From the NCBI GenBank assembly GCA_046347635.1, contig JAXMFT010000010.1:130498-194497 (forward strand): 64,000 bases of DNA, in the 5' to 3' direction. Position 1 is the stretch's first letter, and the number at the start of each line of letters is the position of its first letter. Below, one piece after another: positions 25,461 through 33,602 of the stretch. The notes beneath the pieces are model-generated. The model was not told the DNA's origin, did no database searches, and was given only the letters and a program-made list of their open reading frames with translations. Source of the stretch: JAGVSZ01 sp019137045. Its GTDB lineage: Bacteria; Pseudomonadota; Gammaproteobacteria; Burkholderiales; SG8-39. The position numbers and the translations under genes were made by a program.

Positions 25461-26677
25461 ACCGGGGCCTGCTCTCGGTCGAGGAGGCGCTCGAGCGGCT
25501 GCTCGCCGGCGCGCGCGCCGTGGGCGAGGTCGAGTCCGTGCCCACGATGGCCGCGACCGGCCGCGTGCTCGCGCAGGCGCAGACCTCCGCGCTGAACGTG
25601 CCGCCGCTCGACAACACTGCGATGGACGGCTACGCGGTGCGCGCGGCCGACTGCGCCTCGGGCGCGGCGCGGCTGCGCGTCGCGCAGCGCATTCCCGCCG
25701 GCGCGGTCGGGAAGCCGCTCGCGCCGGGCACCGCCGCGCGCATCTTCACCGGCGCGCCCATCCCGCCCGGCGCCGACGCGGTGGTGATGCAGGAGCAGAC
25801 CGAGGCGGCCGGCGACGACGTGATCGTGAAGCACGCGCCGAAGGCGGGCGAGTGGATCCGCCGCGCCGGCGAGGACATCCGCGCGGGCAGCGCGATCCTC
25901 GCGGCCGGCGTCCGCCTGCGCGCGCAGGAGATCGGGCTGGCGGCGTCGGTCGGGATCGCCGCGCTGCCCGTGTTCAGGCGGGTGAGGGTGGCGCTCTTCT
26001 CCACCGGCAACGAGCTCGTCATGCCGGGCGAGCCGCTGCCCGCGGGCGCGATCTACAACTCCAACCGCTTCACGCTCACCGGCCTCCTGCAGATGCTCGG
26101 GTGCGAGGTCGCCGACCTCGGCATCGTCCCGGACGCGCTGGAATCCACGCGCGCGGCGCTGCGCGAGGCGGCGGGGATCAGCGACCTCATCGTCACCTCG
26201 GGGGGCGTGTCGGTGGGCGAAGAGGACCACGTGAAGCCGGCGGTCGACGCCGAAGGGCGGCTCGACCTCTGGCGCATCGCGATCAAGCCCGGGCGCCCGC
26301 TCGCGTACGGCGCGGTGCGCCGCGCCGGCGGCGGCGAAGCGGGCTTCCTCGGGCTGCCGGGCAATCCGGTGTCGAGCTTCGTGACCTTCCTGCTGTTCGT
26401 GCGCCCGTACGTGCTCCGCCTCCAGGGCGCGGCGGAGAGCCCGCCCAGGGGCTACGCGGTGCGCGCCGACTTCGACTGGCCGCGGCCCGATCCCCGGCGC
26501 GAGTTCCTGCGCGCGCGATTCAACCGCGACGGCGGGCTCGATCTCTTTCCGAACCAGAGCTCGGGGGTGCTCACCTCCACCGTGTGGGGCGACGGGCTCG
26601 TCGACAACCCGGCGCAGCGCCCGATCAAGCGGGGCGACACCGTGCGCTTCCTGCCGTTCGCCGAGCTGCTGCGCTGA
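25457..26677 (+). CDS. moeA: Molybdopterin molybdenumtransferase MoeA
   Basis: A 406-residue protein that inserts molybdate into adenylylated molybdopterin. Domains in order: N-terminal MoeA domain with PPLDNTAMDGYAVRAAD, IFTGAPIPPGADAVVMQE and GEWIRRAGEDI; the MogA-like domain (about 180-320) with FSTGNELV, NSNRFTLTGLL, IVTSGGVSVGEEDHVK and KPGRPLAYG; and the C-terminal beta domain ending near FLPFAELLR. Full length for the family. Alternative MoeA paralogs for tungstate insertion are known, and the sequence alone does not decide. Confidence 0.93.
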   Translation: MNRGLLSVEEALERLLAGARAVGEVESVPTMAATGRVLAQAQTSALNVPPLDNTAMDGYAVRAADCASGAARLRVAQRIPAGAVGKPLAPGTAARIFTGAPIPPGADAVVMQEQTEAAGDDVIVKHAPKAGEWIRRAGEDIRAGSAILAAGVRLRAQEIGLAASVGIAALPVFRRVRVALFSTGNELVMPGEPLPAGAIYNSNRFTLTGLLQMLGCEVADLGIVPDALESTRAALREAAGISDLIVTSGGVSVGEEDHVKPAVDAEGRLDLWRIAIKPGRPLAYGAVRRAGGGEAGFLGLPGNPVSSFVTFLLFVRPYVLRLQGAAESPPRGYAVRADFDWPRPDPRREFLRARFNRDGGLDLFPNQSSGVLTSTVWGDGLVDNPAQRPIKRGDTVRFLPFAELLR

Positions 26678-26680
26678 GCC

Positions 26681-26935
26681 ATGCTGAAGCTGCTCTATTT
26701 CGCCATGCTGCGCGAGGACCTCGGGATCGGCGCCGAGGAGCTCGCCCTGCCCGCGGGCGTGACCACCGTCGCGGGCCTGCGCGCCCACCTCGTCGCGCGC
26801 GGGGGCGCGTGGGCCTCGACGCTCGCCGGCGGGAAGGCGCTGCGCGTGGCCGTGAACCAGGAGATGGCCGGCCCCGCGACGCCGGTCGGACCGGGCGACG
26901 AGGTCGCGTTCTTCCCTCCGGTCACCGGCGGCTGA
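26681..26935 (+). CDS. moaD: Molybdopterin synthase small subunit MoaD
   Basis: An 84-residue ubiquitin-fold protein ending in the required Gly-Gly (FFPPVTGG), which is thiocarboxylated to carry sulfur for molybdopterin. LYFAMLREDLG at the start and ALRVAVNQEMA in the middle fit MoaD. It starts three bases after moeA and is two bases upstream of moaE. Confidence 0.93.
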   Translation: MLKLLYFAMLREDLGIGAEELALPAGVTTVAGLRAHLVARGGAWASTLAGGKALRVAVNQEMAGPATPVGPGDEVAFFPPVTGG

Positions 26936-26937
26936 CG

Positions 26938-27411
26938 ATGCCGACGATCCGGGTCCAGACCGAGGACTTCGACGCGGGCGCCGAGATCGCGCAGATCCGC
27001 GCCGGCAACCCGCGGGTCGGGGCCGTGGCGAGCTTCGTCGGCACCTGTCGCGACACGAACGACGGCGACGCGGTCGCGGCGATGACGCTCGAGCACTACC
27101 CCGGCATGACCGAGAAGGCGCTCGCGCAGATCGTGGACGAGGCGATCGCGCGCTGGCGCGTGCTGGACGTGACGGTCGTGCATCGCGTCGGCGAGCTGAA
27201 ACCCGGCGACCAGATCGTGCTCGTGGTCGTGTCGGGCGCGCATCGCGGCGAGGCCTTCGCCGCGTGCGAGTTCCTGATGGACTACCTGAAGACGCGCGCG
27301 CCGTTCTGGAAGAAGGAGCAGACGCCGGCGGGCGCGCGCTGGGTCGAGGCGCGCGCCTCCGACGACGAGGCGGCCGCGCGCTGGGTCGCGGGGACGAAAG
27401 ACGCGGCGTGA
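26938..27411 (+). CDS. moaE: Molybdopterin synthase large subunit MoaE
   Basis: A 157-residue catalytic subunit that transfers sulfur from MoaD to cyclic pyranopterin monophosphate. Motifs are GAVASFVGTCRD, LEHYPGMTEKAL, VTVVHRVGELKPGD, VSGAHRGEAF and APFWKKE with the catalytic lysine. The C-terminal extension after WVEA is short and acidic. The stop overlaps the crcB GTG. moaA, moaC and mogA are not in this window. Confidence 0.93.
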   Translation: MPTIRVQTEDFDAGAEIAQIRAGNPRVGAVASFVGTCRDTNDGDAVAAMTLEHYPGMTEKALAQIVDEAIARWRVLDVTVVHRVGELKPGDQIVLVVVSGAHRGEAFAACEFLMDYLKTRAPFWKKEQTPAGARWVEARASDDEAAARWVAGTKDAA

Positions 27412-27788
27412 ACGCCGCGGGCGCCGCTGCGGTCGGCATCGGGGCCGCCCTCGGCGCCTGGCTGCGCTGGGCGCTCGGCGTGGGACTGAACGCCTTTGTG
27501 CCCCAACTGCCGCTCGGGACCCTCGCCGCCAACCTGATCGGCGGGTTTCTCGTCGGCGTCGCGGTCGCGCTCTTCGAGGCGCACGGGCACCTCGCGCCGG
27601 CGCTGCGCCTCTTCGTCGTGACCGGTTTTCTCGGGGGGCTGACGACGTTCTCGGCCTTCTCCGGCGAGTCGGCCGCGCTGCTGATGTCGGGGCGCTTCGG
27701 GTGGGCGTTCCTGCACCTGGCGAGCCACCTCGTCGGGTCGATCGCGCTGACCGTCCTCGGGGTGTGGACCGTGCGCGCGCTCGCGTAG
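27408..27788 (+). CDS. crcB: Fluoride channel CrcB/Fluc
   Basis: A 126-residue four-helix membrane protein that exports fluoride as an antiparallel dimer. Motifs are GIGAALGAWLRWALG, PLGTLAANLIGGFLVG and FVVTGFLGGLTTFSAFSGES. The start is GTG 27408 overlapping the moaE stop. Being coupled to the cofactor genes is unusual in function and may simply be a shared transcript. No fluoride riboswitch is expected here because there is no upstream leader. Confidence 0.9.
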   Translation: MNAAGAAAVGIGAALGAWLRWALGVGLNAFVPQLPLGTLAANLIGGFLVGVAVALFEAHGHLAPALRLFVVTGFLGGLTTFSAFSGESAALLMSGRFGWAFLHLASHLVGSIALTVLGVWTVRALA

Positions 27789-27797
27789 CGGCCGCGC

Positions 27798-27820
27798 GGG
27801 CCCGGCTCCGGGCCCTTGTC
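27798..27820 (+). terminator. Possible terminator after crcB
   Basis: An 8-bp inverted repeat (GGGCCCGG / CCGGGCCC, 27798-27815) with two central bases, followed by TTGTC. A second small palindrome, CGACC-CCG-GGTCG, follows at about 27824. The T-tract is poor, so termination strength is uncertain. Confidence 0.4.
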
Positions 27821-27903
27821 GCTCGACCCCGGGTCGCTTACCCTCGCGCCTCCGACGCCGGCCACGCTCCGGCGGGCCGCCCGGAGCGCCATCCACCCGT
27901 CCG

Positions 27904-28542
27904 ATGCTCGAAGCCCGCGACCTCGAATGCACCCGCGGCGAGCGCGTGCTCTTCAGCGCGCTCGCGCTGCGCGTGGAGCCGGGCACGCTGCTGCGCGTGG
28001 CCGGCCCGAACGGCACCGGCAAGACGAGCCTGCTGCGCATGCTGTGCGGCCTGCTGCAGCCGACGCAGGGCGAGGTCCGCTGGCGCGAGAAGCCGATTCG
28101 CCTCTTGAAGGAGGAGTACTGGGCCGCGCTCGCGTACGTCGGGCACCTGAACGGCGTCAAGGACGACCTCACGGCGGCCGAGAACCTGCGCGCTTCGGCC
28201 GGCATCGCCGGGCTCGACGCGGACGAGGGCACGGTGCGCGGCGCGCTCGACGCGGTGGGGCTCGCCGGGTTCGAGGACTCGCTCGCGCGCTTCCTGTCGC
28301 AGGGCCAGAAGCGGCGCATCGCGCTCGCGCGGCTCCACCTGAGCGGCGCGGTGCCGCTGTGGATCCTCGACGAGCCGTTCACCGCGCTCGACGCGCGCGG
28401 CGTCGCGGAGCTGAGCGCGCTGGTCGCGCGCCAGCTCGCGGGCGGCGGCATCGTGGTCCTCACCACGCACCAGGAAGTGCCGGTGGCGGCGGTGCGCGCC
28501 GCGACGGTCGAGCTCGGGCGCGAGCGGGAGCCGCGCTCGTGA
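27904..28542 (+). CDS. ccmA: Heme exporter ATP-binding protein CcmA
   Basis: A 212-residue ABC ATPase of System I cytochrome c maturation. Walker A GPNGTGKTSLLRMLCGLL, the CcmA-typical YVGHLNGVKDDLTAAENL, signature LSQGQKRRIALARL and Walker B LWILDEPFTALD are all present. With CcmB and CcmC it drives release of holo-CcmE. It is the first gene of a full ccmABCDEFGHI operon. Confidence 0.95.
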   Translation: MLEARDLECTRGERVLFSALALRVEPGTLLRVAGPNGTGKTSLLRMLCGLLQPTQGEVRWREKPIRLLKEEYWAALAYVGHLNGVKDDLTAAENLRASAGIAGLDADEGTVRGALDAVGLAGFEDSLARFLSQGQKRRIALARLHLSGAVPLWILDEPFTALDARGVAELSALVARQLAGGGIVVLTTHQEVPVAAVRAATVELGREREPRS

Positions 28543-29207
28543 TCGGGACCGTCGCCGCGGTCGTCCGGCGCGACCTCCTGCTCGCGTTCCGGCAGCGCGC
28601 CGACGTCGCGAACACGCTGCTCTTCTTCGTCGTGGTGGTGACGATGGTGCCGCTCGGCGTGGGCGCGGAGCCGAACCTGCTGCGCGCGATCGCGCCGGGC
28701 GTCGTGTGGGTCGCCGCGCTGCTCGCGGCGATCCTCTCGCTCAACCGCCTCTTCGCCGCCGACTTCGCCGACGGCACGCTCGAGCAGATGCTGATCTCCG
28801 CCGAGCCGCTGCCGCTCATCGTGCTCGGCAAGACCGCCGCGCACTGGCTGGTGACCGGGCTGCCGGTCACCGCGATGTCGGTCGTGCTCGGCGTCATGTT
28901 CGACCTCGGCGCCGAGGCCACCGCCACCCTGGCCGCCGCGCTCGCGCTCGGGACGCCGGTGCTGTCGCTCGTCGGCGCGGTCGGCGCCGCCCTGACGCTC
29001 GGGCTGAGAGGGGGCGGCGTGCTAGTATCGCTGCTCGTCTTGCCGCTGTACGTGCCCGTGCTGATCCTCGGCGCGGGATCGGTCGAGGCGGTCGCGGCGG
29101 GGCTCGGCGCCGCGCCGTACCTGCTGCTCCTCGGCGCGCTCGCGCTGTTCGCCCTGGTCCTCACGCCGTGGGCCGTGTCGGCGGCGTTGCGGATCTCGGT
29201 AGAGTGA
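28539..29207 (+). CDS. ccmB: Heme exporter permease CcmB
   Basis: A 222-residue membrane protein with six helices. VVRRDLLLAFRQRADVANTLLFF, WVAALLAAILSLNRLFAADFADGTLEQML and LLVLPLYVPVLILGAGSVEA are typical CcmB segments. The GTG start overlaps the ccmA stop. Confidence 0.94.
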   Translation: MIGTVAAVVRRDLLLAFRQRADVANTLLFFVVVVTMVPLGVGAEPNLLRAIAPGVVWVAALLAAILSLNRLFAADFADGTLEQMLISAEPLPLIVLGKTAAHWLVTGLPVTAMSVVLGVMFDLGAEATATLAAALALGTPVLSLVGAVGAALTLGLRGGGVLVSLLVLPLYVPVLILGAGSVEAVAAGLGAAPYLLLLGALALFALVLTPWAVSAALRISVE

Positions 29208-29213
29208 ACTGAA

Positions 29214-29972
29214 TTGCACAGCAAGGCCCTCCCTGCCGGCGGCGGCCCGTGGCGCTACGCCGCGCCGAATCTCTTCTATCCCCTCGCCGGGAAGATGATC
29301 CCGTGGTGCGCGGCCGCCGCCATCGCGCTCTGCGCCGCGGGGCTCTACGTCGGCTTCTTCGTCGCGCCCACCGACGCGACGCAGGGCGAGTCCTACCGCA
29401 TCATCTTCATCCACGTACCGGCCGCGTGGATGTCGATGTTCCTGTACCTCGTGCTGGCGTTCTGGGCCGGCGTCGGCCTCGCGCTCAACACGCGGCTCTC
29501 GGCGATGATGGCGAGCGCGATCGCGCCGACCGGGGCGGTCATGACCTTCGTCGCGCTGTGGAGCGGGGCGCTGTGGGGCCGGCCGACCTGGGGCACCTAC
29601 TGGGTGTGGGACGCCCGGCTCACCTCCGAGCTGATCCTGCTCTTCCTCTATTTCGGCTTCATGGCGCTGCAGGCCGCGATCGACGATCCGCGCCGCGCGG
29701 ACAAGGCCGGCGCCGTGCTCGCGCTCGTCGGCGTGGTGAACGTCCCGATCATCTACTTCTCGGTCAAGTGGTGGAACACGCTCCACCAGGGCGCGTCGGT
29801 CAGCCTCACCAAGGCGCCCACGATGGCCGCTACCATGCTGGCCGGGATGATCCTCATGGCGCTCGCCTTCTGGATGTACGCCGTCGCCGTCACCCTGGTG
29901 CGGGTGCGGGCAATCATCCTCGAGCGCGAGCGCCGCTCCGACTGGATCAAGGAACTGGCGCCCGGCGCGTGA
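29214..29972 (+). CDS. ccmC: Heme handling protein CcmC
   Basis: A 252-residue six-helix protein that loads heme onto CcmE. The tryptophan-rich motif is WGTYWVWDARLTSELIL, flanked by FIHVPAAWMSMFLYL and WWNTLHQGASV, which supply the axial histidines. The likely start is TTG 29214 (rare but the only one that gives the full N-terminus). The next in-frame ATG at 29295 would delete the conserved segment preceding the first helix. Confidence 0.92.
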   Translation: MHSKALPAGGGPWRYAAPNLFYPLAGKMIPWCAAAAIALCAAGLYVGFFVAPTDATQGESYRIIFIHVPAAWMSMFLYLVLAFWAGVGLALNTRLSAMMASAIAPTGAVMTFVALWSGALWGRPTWGTYWVWDARLTSELILLFLYFGFMALQAAIDDPRRADKAGAVLALVGVVNVPIIYFSVKWWNTLHQGASVSLTKAPTMAATMLAGMILMALAFWMYAVAVTLVRVRAIILERERRSDWIKELAPGA

Positions 29973-29977
29973 TATCT

Positions 29978-30148
29978 ATGGTCTGGGGCGGCTGGAGCGA
30001 GTTCTGGGCGATGGGCGGCTACGGCGCCTTCGTCTGGGGCGCTTACGGGGTGACCGTCGCCGTACTGGCGGTCGAGGTCTGGCTGGTGCGGCGCAGGCGG
30101 CGCCTGGCGCGCGACGAAGCGGCGCGCATCCGCCGGCGCGGAGCGTGA
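29978..30148 (+). CDS. ccmD: Heme exporter small subunit CcmD
   Basis: A 56-residue single-helix protein: GGYGAFVWGAYGVTVAVLAVEVW followed by a basic tail, the CcmD pattern. It helps release holo-CcmE from CcmABC. ATG 29978 is used; a GTG at 29969 overlapping the ccmC stop is in frame. Its stop overlaps the ccmE GTG. Confidence 0.88.
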   Translation: MVWGGWSEFWAMGGYGAFVWGAYGVTVAVLAVEVWLVRRRRRLARDEAARIRRRGA

Positions 30149-30606
30149 CGAGAGCGATGAAACCGAGGCACAAGCGTGCGGCCCTGATCGGGGCCGGGCT
30201 CCTCCTGCTGGCGGGGGCGGTGACGCTCGTGCTCACCGCGTTCCAGCAGAACCTGGTGTTCTTCTTCACCCCGTCCCAGGTCGCGGCGAACGAGGCGCCG
30301 GCGGGCAAGGCGTTCCGCATCGGCGGCATGGTCGAGTCGGGCAGCCTCGAGCGCGCCGGCGACGGGCTGACGGTGCACTTCAGGGTGACCGACACCGCGC
30401 GCTCGGTGCAGGTGAAGTACACCGGCATCCTTCCCGACCTCTTCAAGGAGGGCAAGGGCGTGGTGGCGCAGGGCCGGCTCGGCCCCGACGGCGTGTTCCA
30501 GGCGACCGAGGTGCTGGCGAAGCACGACGAGAACTACATGCCGCCGGAGGCCGCGCACGCGCTCGAGCAGGGGGCGAAGGCGCAGAAGACGATGCAGGGC
30601 AGGTAG
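30145..30606 (+). CDS. ccmE: Heme chaperone CcmE
   Basis: A 153-residue membrane-anchored periplasmic chaperone. One N-terminal helix is followed by an OB-fold with FRIGGMVESGS and VKYTGILPDLFKEGKGVVAQG. The covalent heme-binding His is in LAKHDENYMPPEA. GTG 30145 overlaps the ccmD stop; ATG 30157 is an alternative. Confidence 0.94.
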   Translation: MTRAMKPRHKRAALIGAGLLLLAGAVTLVLTAFQQNLVFFFTPSQVAANEAPAGKAFRIGGMVESGSLERAGDGLTVHFRVTDTARSVQVKYTGILPDLFKEGKGVVAQGRLGPDGVFQATEVLAKHDENYMPPEAAHALEQGAKAQKTMQGR

Positions 30607-30611
30607 GCGGC

Positions 30612-32594
30612 GTGATTCCCGAGATCGGCCAGTTCGCGCTCATCCTCGCGCTGCTGCTCGCGCTGGTGCAGGGCACGCTGCCGCTCGCGGGCGCCCAGCG
30701 CGGCATCGCGGCCTGGACGGCGCTCGCGCGGCCGGCCGCCCGGGGGCAGTTCCTCTTCGTGGCGGTCGCGTACGCGTGCCTCGCGTGGTCGTTCCTGGCG
30801 AACGACTTCTCGGTGCTGAACGTCGCGTCGCACTCCAACTCGCGGCTGCCGGCGCCCTACCGCTTCGCCGCGAGCTGGGGCTCGCACGAGGGGTCGCTCC
30901 TGCTGTGGGTGCTGATGCTCAACGTGTGGACGTTCGCGGTGACGCTGTTCAGCCGCCACCTGCCGCGGGAGATGGTGGCGCGCGTGGTCGGCGTGATGGG
31001 GCTGGTCGGCGCCGGGTTCCTGCTCTTCATGCTGCTCACGTCGAACCCGTTCGAGCGCCTGTTCCCGGCGCCGCCGGACGGGCGCGACCTCAACCCGCTG
31101 CTGCAGGACCCCGGCATGGTCTTCCACCCGCCGCTGCTCTACATGGGCTACGTCGGCTTCTCGGTCGCGTTCGCGTTCGCGATCTCCGCGCTGCTCGGCG
31201 GCCGCCTCGACGCCACCTGGGCGCGCTGGTCGCGCCCGTGGACGACCGCCGCCTGGTGCTTCCTCACGCTCGGCATCATGATCGGGAGCTGGTGGGCGTA
31301 CTACGAGCTCGGCTGGGGCGGGTGGTGGTTCTGGGACCCGGTGGAGAACGCCTCCTTCATGCCGTGGCTGGTCGGCACCGCGCTGGTGCACTCGCTCGCG
31401 GTGACCGACAAGCGCGGCAGCTTCAAGACCTGGACGGTGCTGCTCGCGCTGTGCGCGTTCTCGCTCTCGCTGCTGGGGACGTTTCTCGTGCGCTCGGGCG
31501 TGCTCACCTCGGTGCACGCGTTCGCGACCGACCCGCGGCGCGGCGTCTTCATCCTCGCCTTCCTCGCGCTGGTCATCGGCTCGTCGCTCGCCCTGTTCGC
31601 CGCGCGCGCGCCCAGAGTGGGGCTCGGCGGCCGATTCGACCCGGTGTCGCGCGAGTCGATGCTGCTCGTCAACAACGTGCTGCTGGTCGTGGCGGCCGGC
31701 TCGGTGCTGCTCGGCACGCTCTACCCGCTCTTCCTCGACGCGCTGAGCCGCGGGCAGACCAAGATCTCGGTCGGCCCGCCGTACTTCGAGGCGGTGTTCG
31801 TCCCGATCATGACCCCGCTCGTGTTCCTGATGGGGATCGGTCCGCTCGCGCGCTGGAAGTCGGCGCAGCTTCCCGACCTGTGGACGCGCCTCAGGTGGGC
31901 GCTCGGCGTGAGCCTCGTCACTGCGGCGCTCCTCCCGCTCGCCGCCGGATCGTGGAAGCCGCTGGTGAGCTTCGGGCTGCTGCTCGCGGCGTGGATCGTG
32001 GCGGCGACCGCAGTCGGCGTGCGGGAGCGCATCCGCCACCTGCGCGGCGGCCTCGCCGCGCGGCTGGCGGCGCAGCCGCGCGGCTACTGGGGCATGACGC
32101 TCGCGCACCTCGGCGTCGCGGTGTTCATCGCCGGGGTGACGCTGGTCAAGGGCTACGAGACCGAGCGCGACGTGCGCATGGCGGTCGGGGACACGGTGAC
32201 GGTCGGCCGCTACACCTTCCGCTTCGACGGCGTGCGCGAGGTGGCCGGACCGAACTACCGCGCCTCGCGCGCCGCGGTCGACGTGGCGCGCGACGGCAAG
32301 TCGATCGAGACGCTGCATCCCGAGAAGCGCGTGTATCTCGCCCAGCAGATGCCGATGACCGAGGCGGCGATCGACTCGGGGCTCTTCGGCGACATCTACG
32401 TCTCGCTCGGCGATCCGGTGGGCGACGGCTCCTGGGCGGTGCGCGTGTACGACAAGCCGTTCGTGAACTGGATCTGGGCCGGCTGCATCCTGATGGCGCT
32501 CGGCGGTTTCCTCGCGCTGTCCGACCGCCGCTACCGCGTCGGGACCGTGCGCGCCGGCGCGCGCGCGCGCGGCGCCGCACCGGCGGCCGGCTGA
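30612..32594 (+). CDS. ccmF: Cytochrome c heme lyase subunit CcmF
   Basis: A 660-residue integral membrane protein with about 15 helices. The WWD signature is WGGWWFWDPVENASFMPWL. Flanking conserved parts include NSRLPAPYRFAASWGSHEGSLLLW and HPPLLYMGYVGFSVAFAFA, which contain the heme-ligating histidines. The large periplasmic domain near the C-terminus is present. With CcmH/I it ligates heme to apocytochrome c. GTG start. Confidence 0.95.
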   Translation: MIPEIGQFALILALLLALVQGTLPLAGAQRGIAAWTALARPAARGQFLFVAVAYACLAWSFLANDFSVLNVASHSNSRLPAPYRFAASWGSHEGSLLLWVLMLNVWTFAVTLFSRHLPREMVARVVGVMGLVGAGFLLFMLLTSNPFERLFPAPPDGRDLNPLLQDPGMVFHPPLLYMGYVGFSVAFAFAISALLGGRLDATWARWSRPWTTAAWCFLTLGIMIGSWWAYYELGWGGWWFWDPVENASFMPWLVGTALVHSLAVTDKRGSFKTWTVLLALCAFSLSLLGTFLVRSGVLTSVHAFATDPRRGVFILAFLALVIGSSLALFAARAPRVGLGGRFDPVSRESMLLVNNVLLVVAAGSVLLGTLYPLFLDALSRGQTKISVGPPYFEAVFVPIMTPLVFLMGIGPLARWKSAQLPDLWTRLRWALGVSLVTAALLPLAAGSWKPLVSFGLLLAAWIVAATAVGVRERIRHLRGGLAARLAAQPRGYWGMTLAHLGVAVFIAGVTLVKGYETERDVRMAVGDTVTVGRYTFRFDGVREVAGPNYRASRAAVDVARDGKSIETLHPEKRVYLAQQMPMTEAAIDSGLFGDIYVSLGDPVGDGSWAVRVYDKPFVNWIWAGCILMALGGFLALSDRRYRVGTVRAGARARGAAPAAG

Positions 32595-32604
32595 CGAGGG
32601 GCCC

Positions 32605-33141
32605 ATGAACCGATTCGCCCTCTTCGCCATCCCGCTCGCCGTCTTCGCCGTCATCGTCGCGTTCCTGTTCGCCGGACTCGGCCTCAACCCGCGCGAGGTG
32701 CCCTCGCCGTTCATCGGCAAGCCCGCGCCCGCGTTCCAGCTCGCGCAGCTCCACGCGCCCGAGCGCGCGTTCACCCAGAAGGACCTGCTCGGCCAGGTCT
32801 GGCTGCTGAACGTGTGGGCCTCCTGGTGCATCTCGTGCCGCGACGAGCATCCGCTGCTGGTCGAGTTCGCGCGGACCAAGGCCGCCCCGCTCGTCGGCCT
32901 CAACTACAAGGACAAGCCCGAGGAGGCGAAAGCCTGGCTGAAGCGGTTCGGCGACCCGTACCAGCTCTCGGTGTCGGATCGCGACGGCCGGGTGGGGATC
33001 GACTACGGCGTGTACGGCGTGCCGGAGACGTTCGTGATCGACCGCGCCGGGGTCATCCGCTACAAGCACATCGGGCCGATCACGCCCGAGGCGCTCGAGC
33101 GCAAGATCCTGCCGCTCGTGCGCGAGCTGCAGAAGTCGTGA
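32605..33141 (+). CDS. ccmG: Thiol:disulfide oxidoreductase CcmG/DsbE
   Basis: A 178-residue membrane-anchored thioredoxin-like reductant. One N-terminal helix is followed by the active site NVWASWCISCRDEHP (CxxC), the acidic GLNYKDKPEEAKAWL and the cis-Pro loop YGVYGVPETFVID. It reduces the apocytochrome CXXCH pair before heme ligation. Confidence 0.95.
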   Translation: MNRFALFAIPLAVFAVIVAFLFAGLGLNPREVPSPFIGKPAPAFQLAQLHAPERAFTQKDLLGQVWLLNVWASWCISCRDEHPLLVEFARTKAAPLVGLNYKDKPEEAKAWLKRFGDPYQLSVSDRDGRVGIDYGVYGVPETFVIDRAGVIRYKHIGPITPEALERKILPLVRELQKS

Positions 33142-33602
33142 CGCGGCTGCTCGTCGCCCTGCTGCTCGCGGCCGCGGCGCTCCCGGCGTTCGCGAAGGAC
33201 GCGCAACCGACCGACCAGGACCCGGTGGCCGCCGGGCGGGCGGTCCGGCTCGCCGAGCAGCTGCGCTGCCTCGTGTGCCAGAACCAGTCGATCGCCGAGT
33301 CGAACGCCGAGCTCGCGGTGGACCTGCGCCGCCAGATCAGCGAGCAGATCGCCGCGGGCCGGTCCGACGGCGAGATCGTCGATTTCATGGTGCAGCGCTA
33401 CGGCGACTTCGTGCTCTACCGGCCGCCGTTCAAGGCCGCCACGCTCCTGCTGTGGCTCGGCCCGGCGCTGCTGCTCCTCGCCGGCCTCTGGGCGCTCGCG
33501 CGCGCGCTGCGGCGCCGCGGCCGCGCCCCCGACGAGCGCCCGCTCTCGGAGGCCGAGCGTGCGCGGGCCGCGCGCCTGCTGGGCGGGGAGCCGCCCGGGT
33601 GA
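33138..33602 (+). CDS. ccmH: Cytochrome c maturation protein CcmH
   Basis: A 154-residue protein with signal peptide, the family motif LRCLVCQNQSIAESNAELA containing the redox CxxC, and a C-terminal membrane helix. It accepts the disulfide from apocytochrome and passes it to CcmG. The GTG start overlaps ccmG. Confidence 0.95.
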   Translation: MTRLLVALLLAAAALPAFAKDAQPTDQDPVAAGRAVRLAEQLRCLVCQNQSIAESNAELAVDLRRQISEQIAAGRSDGEIVDFMVQRYGDFVLYRPPFKAATLLLWLGPALLLLAGLWALARALRRRGRAPDERPLSEAERARAARLLGGEPPG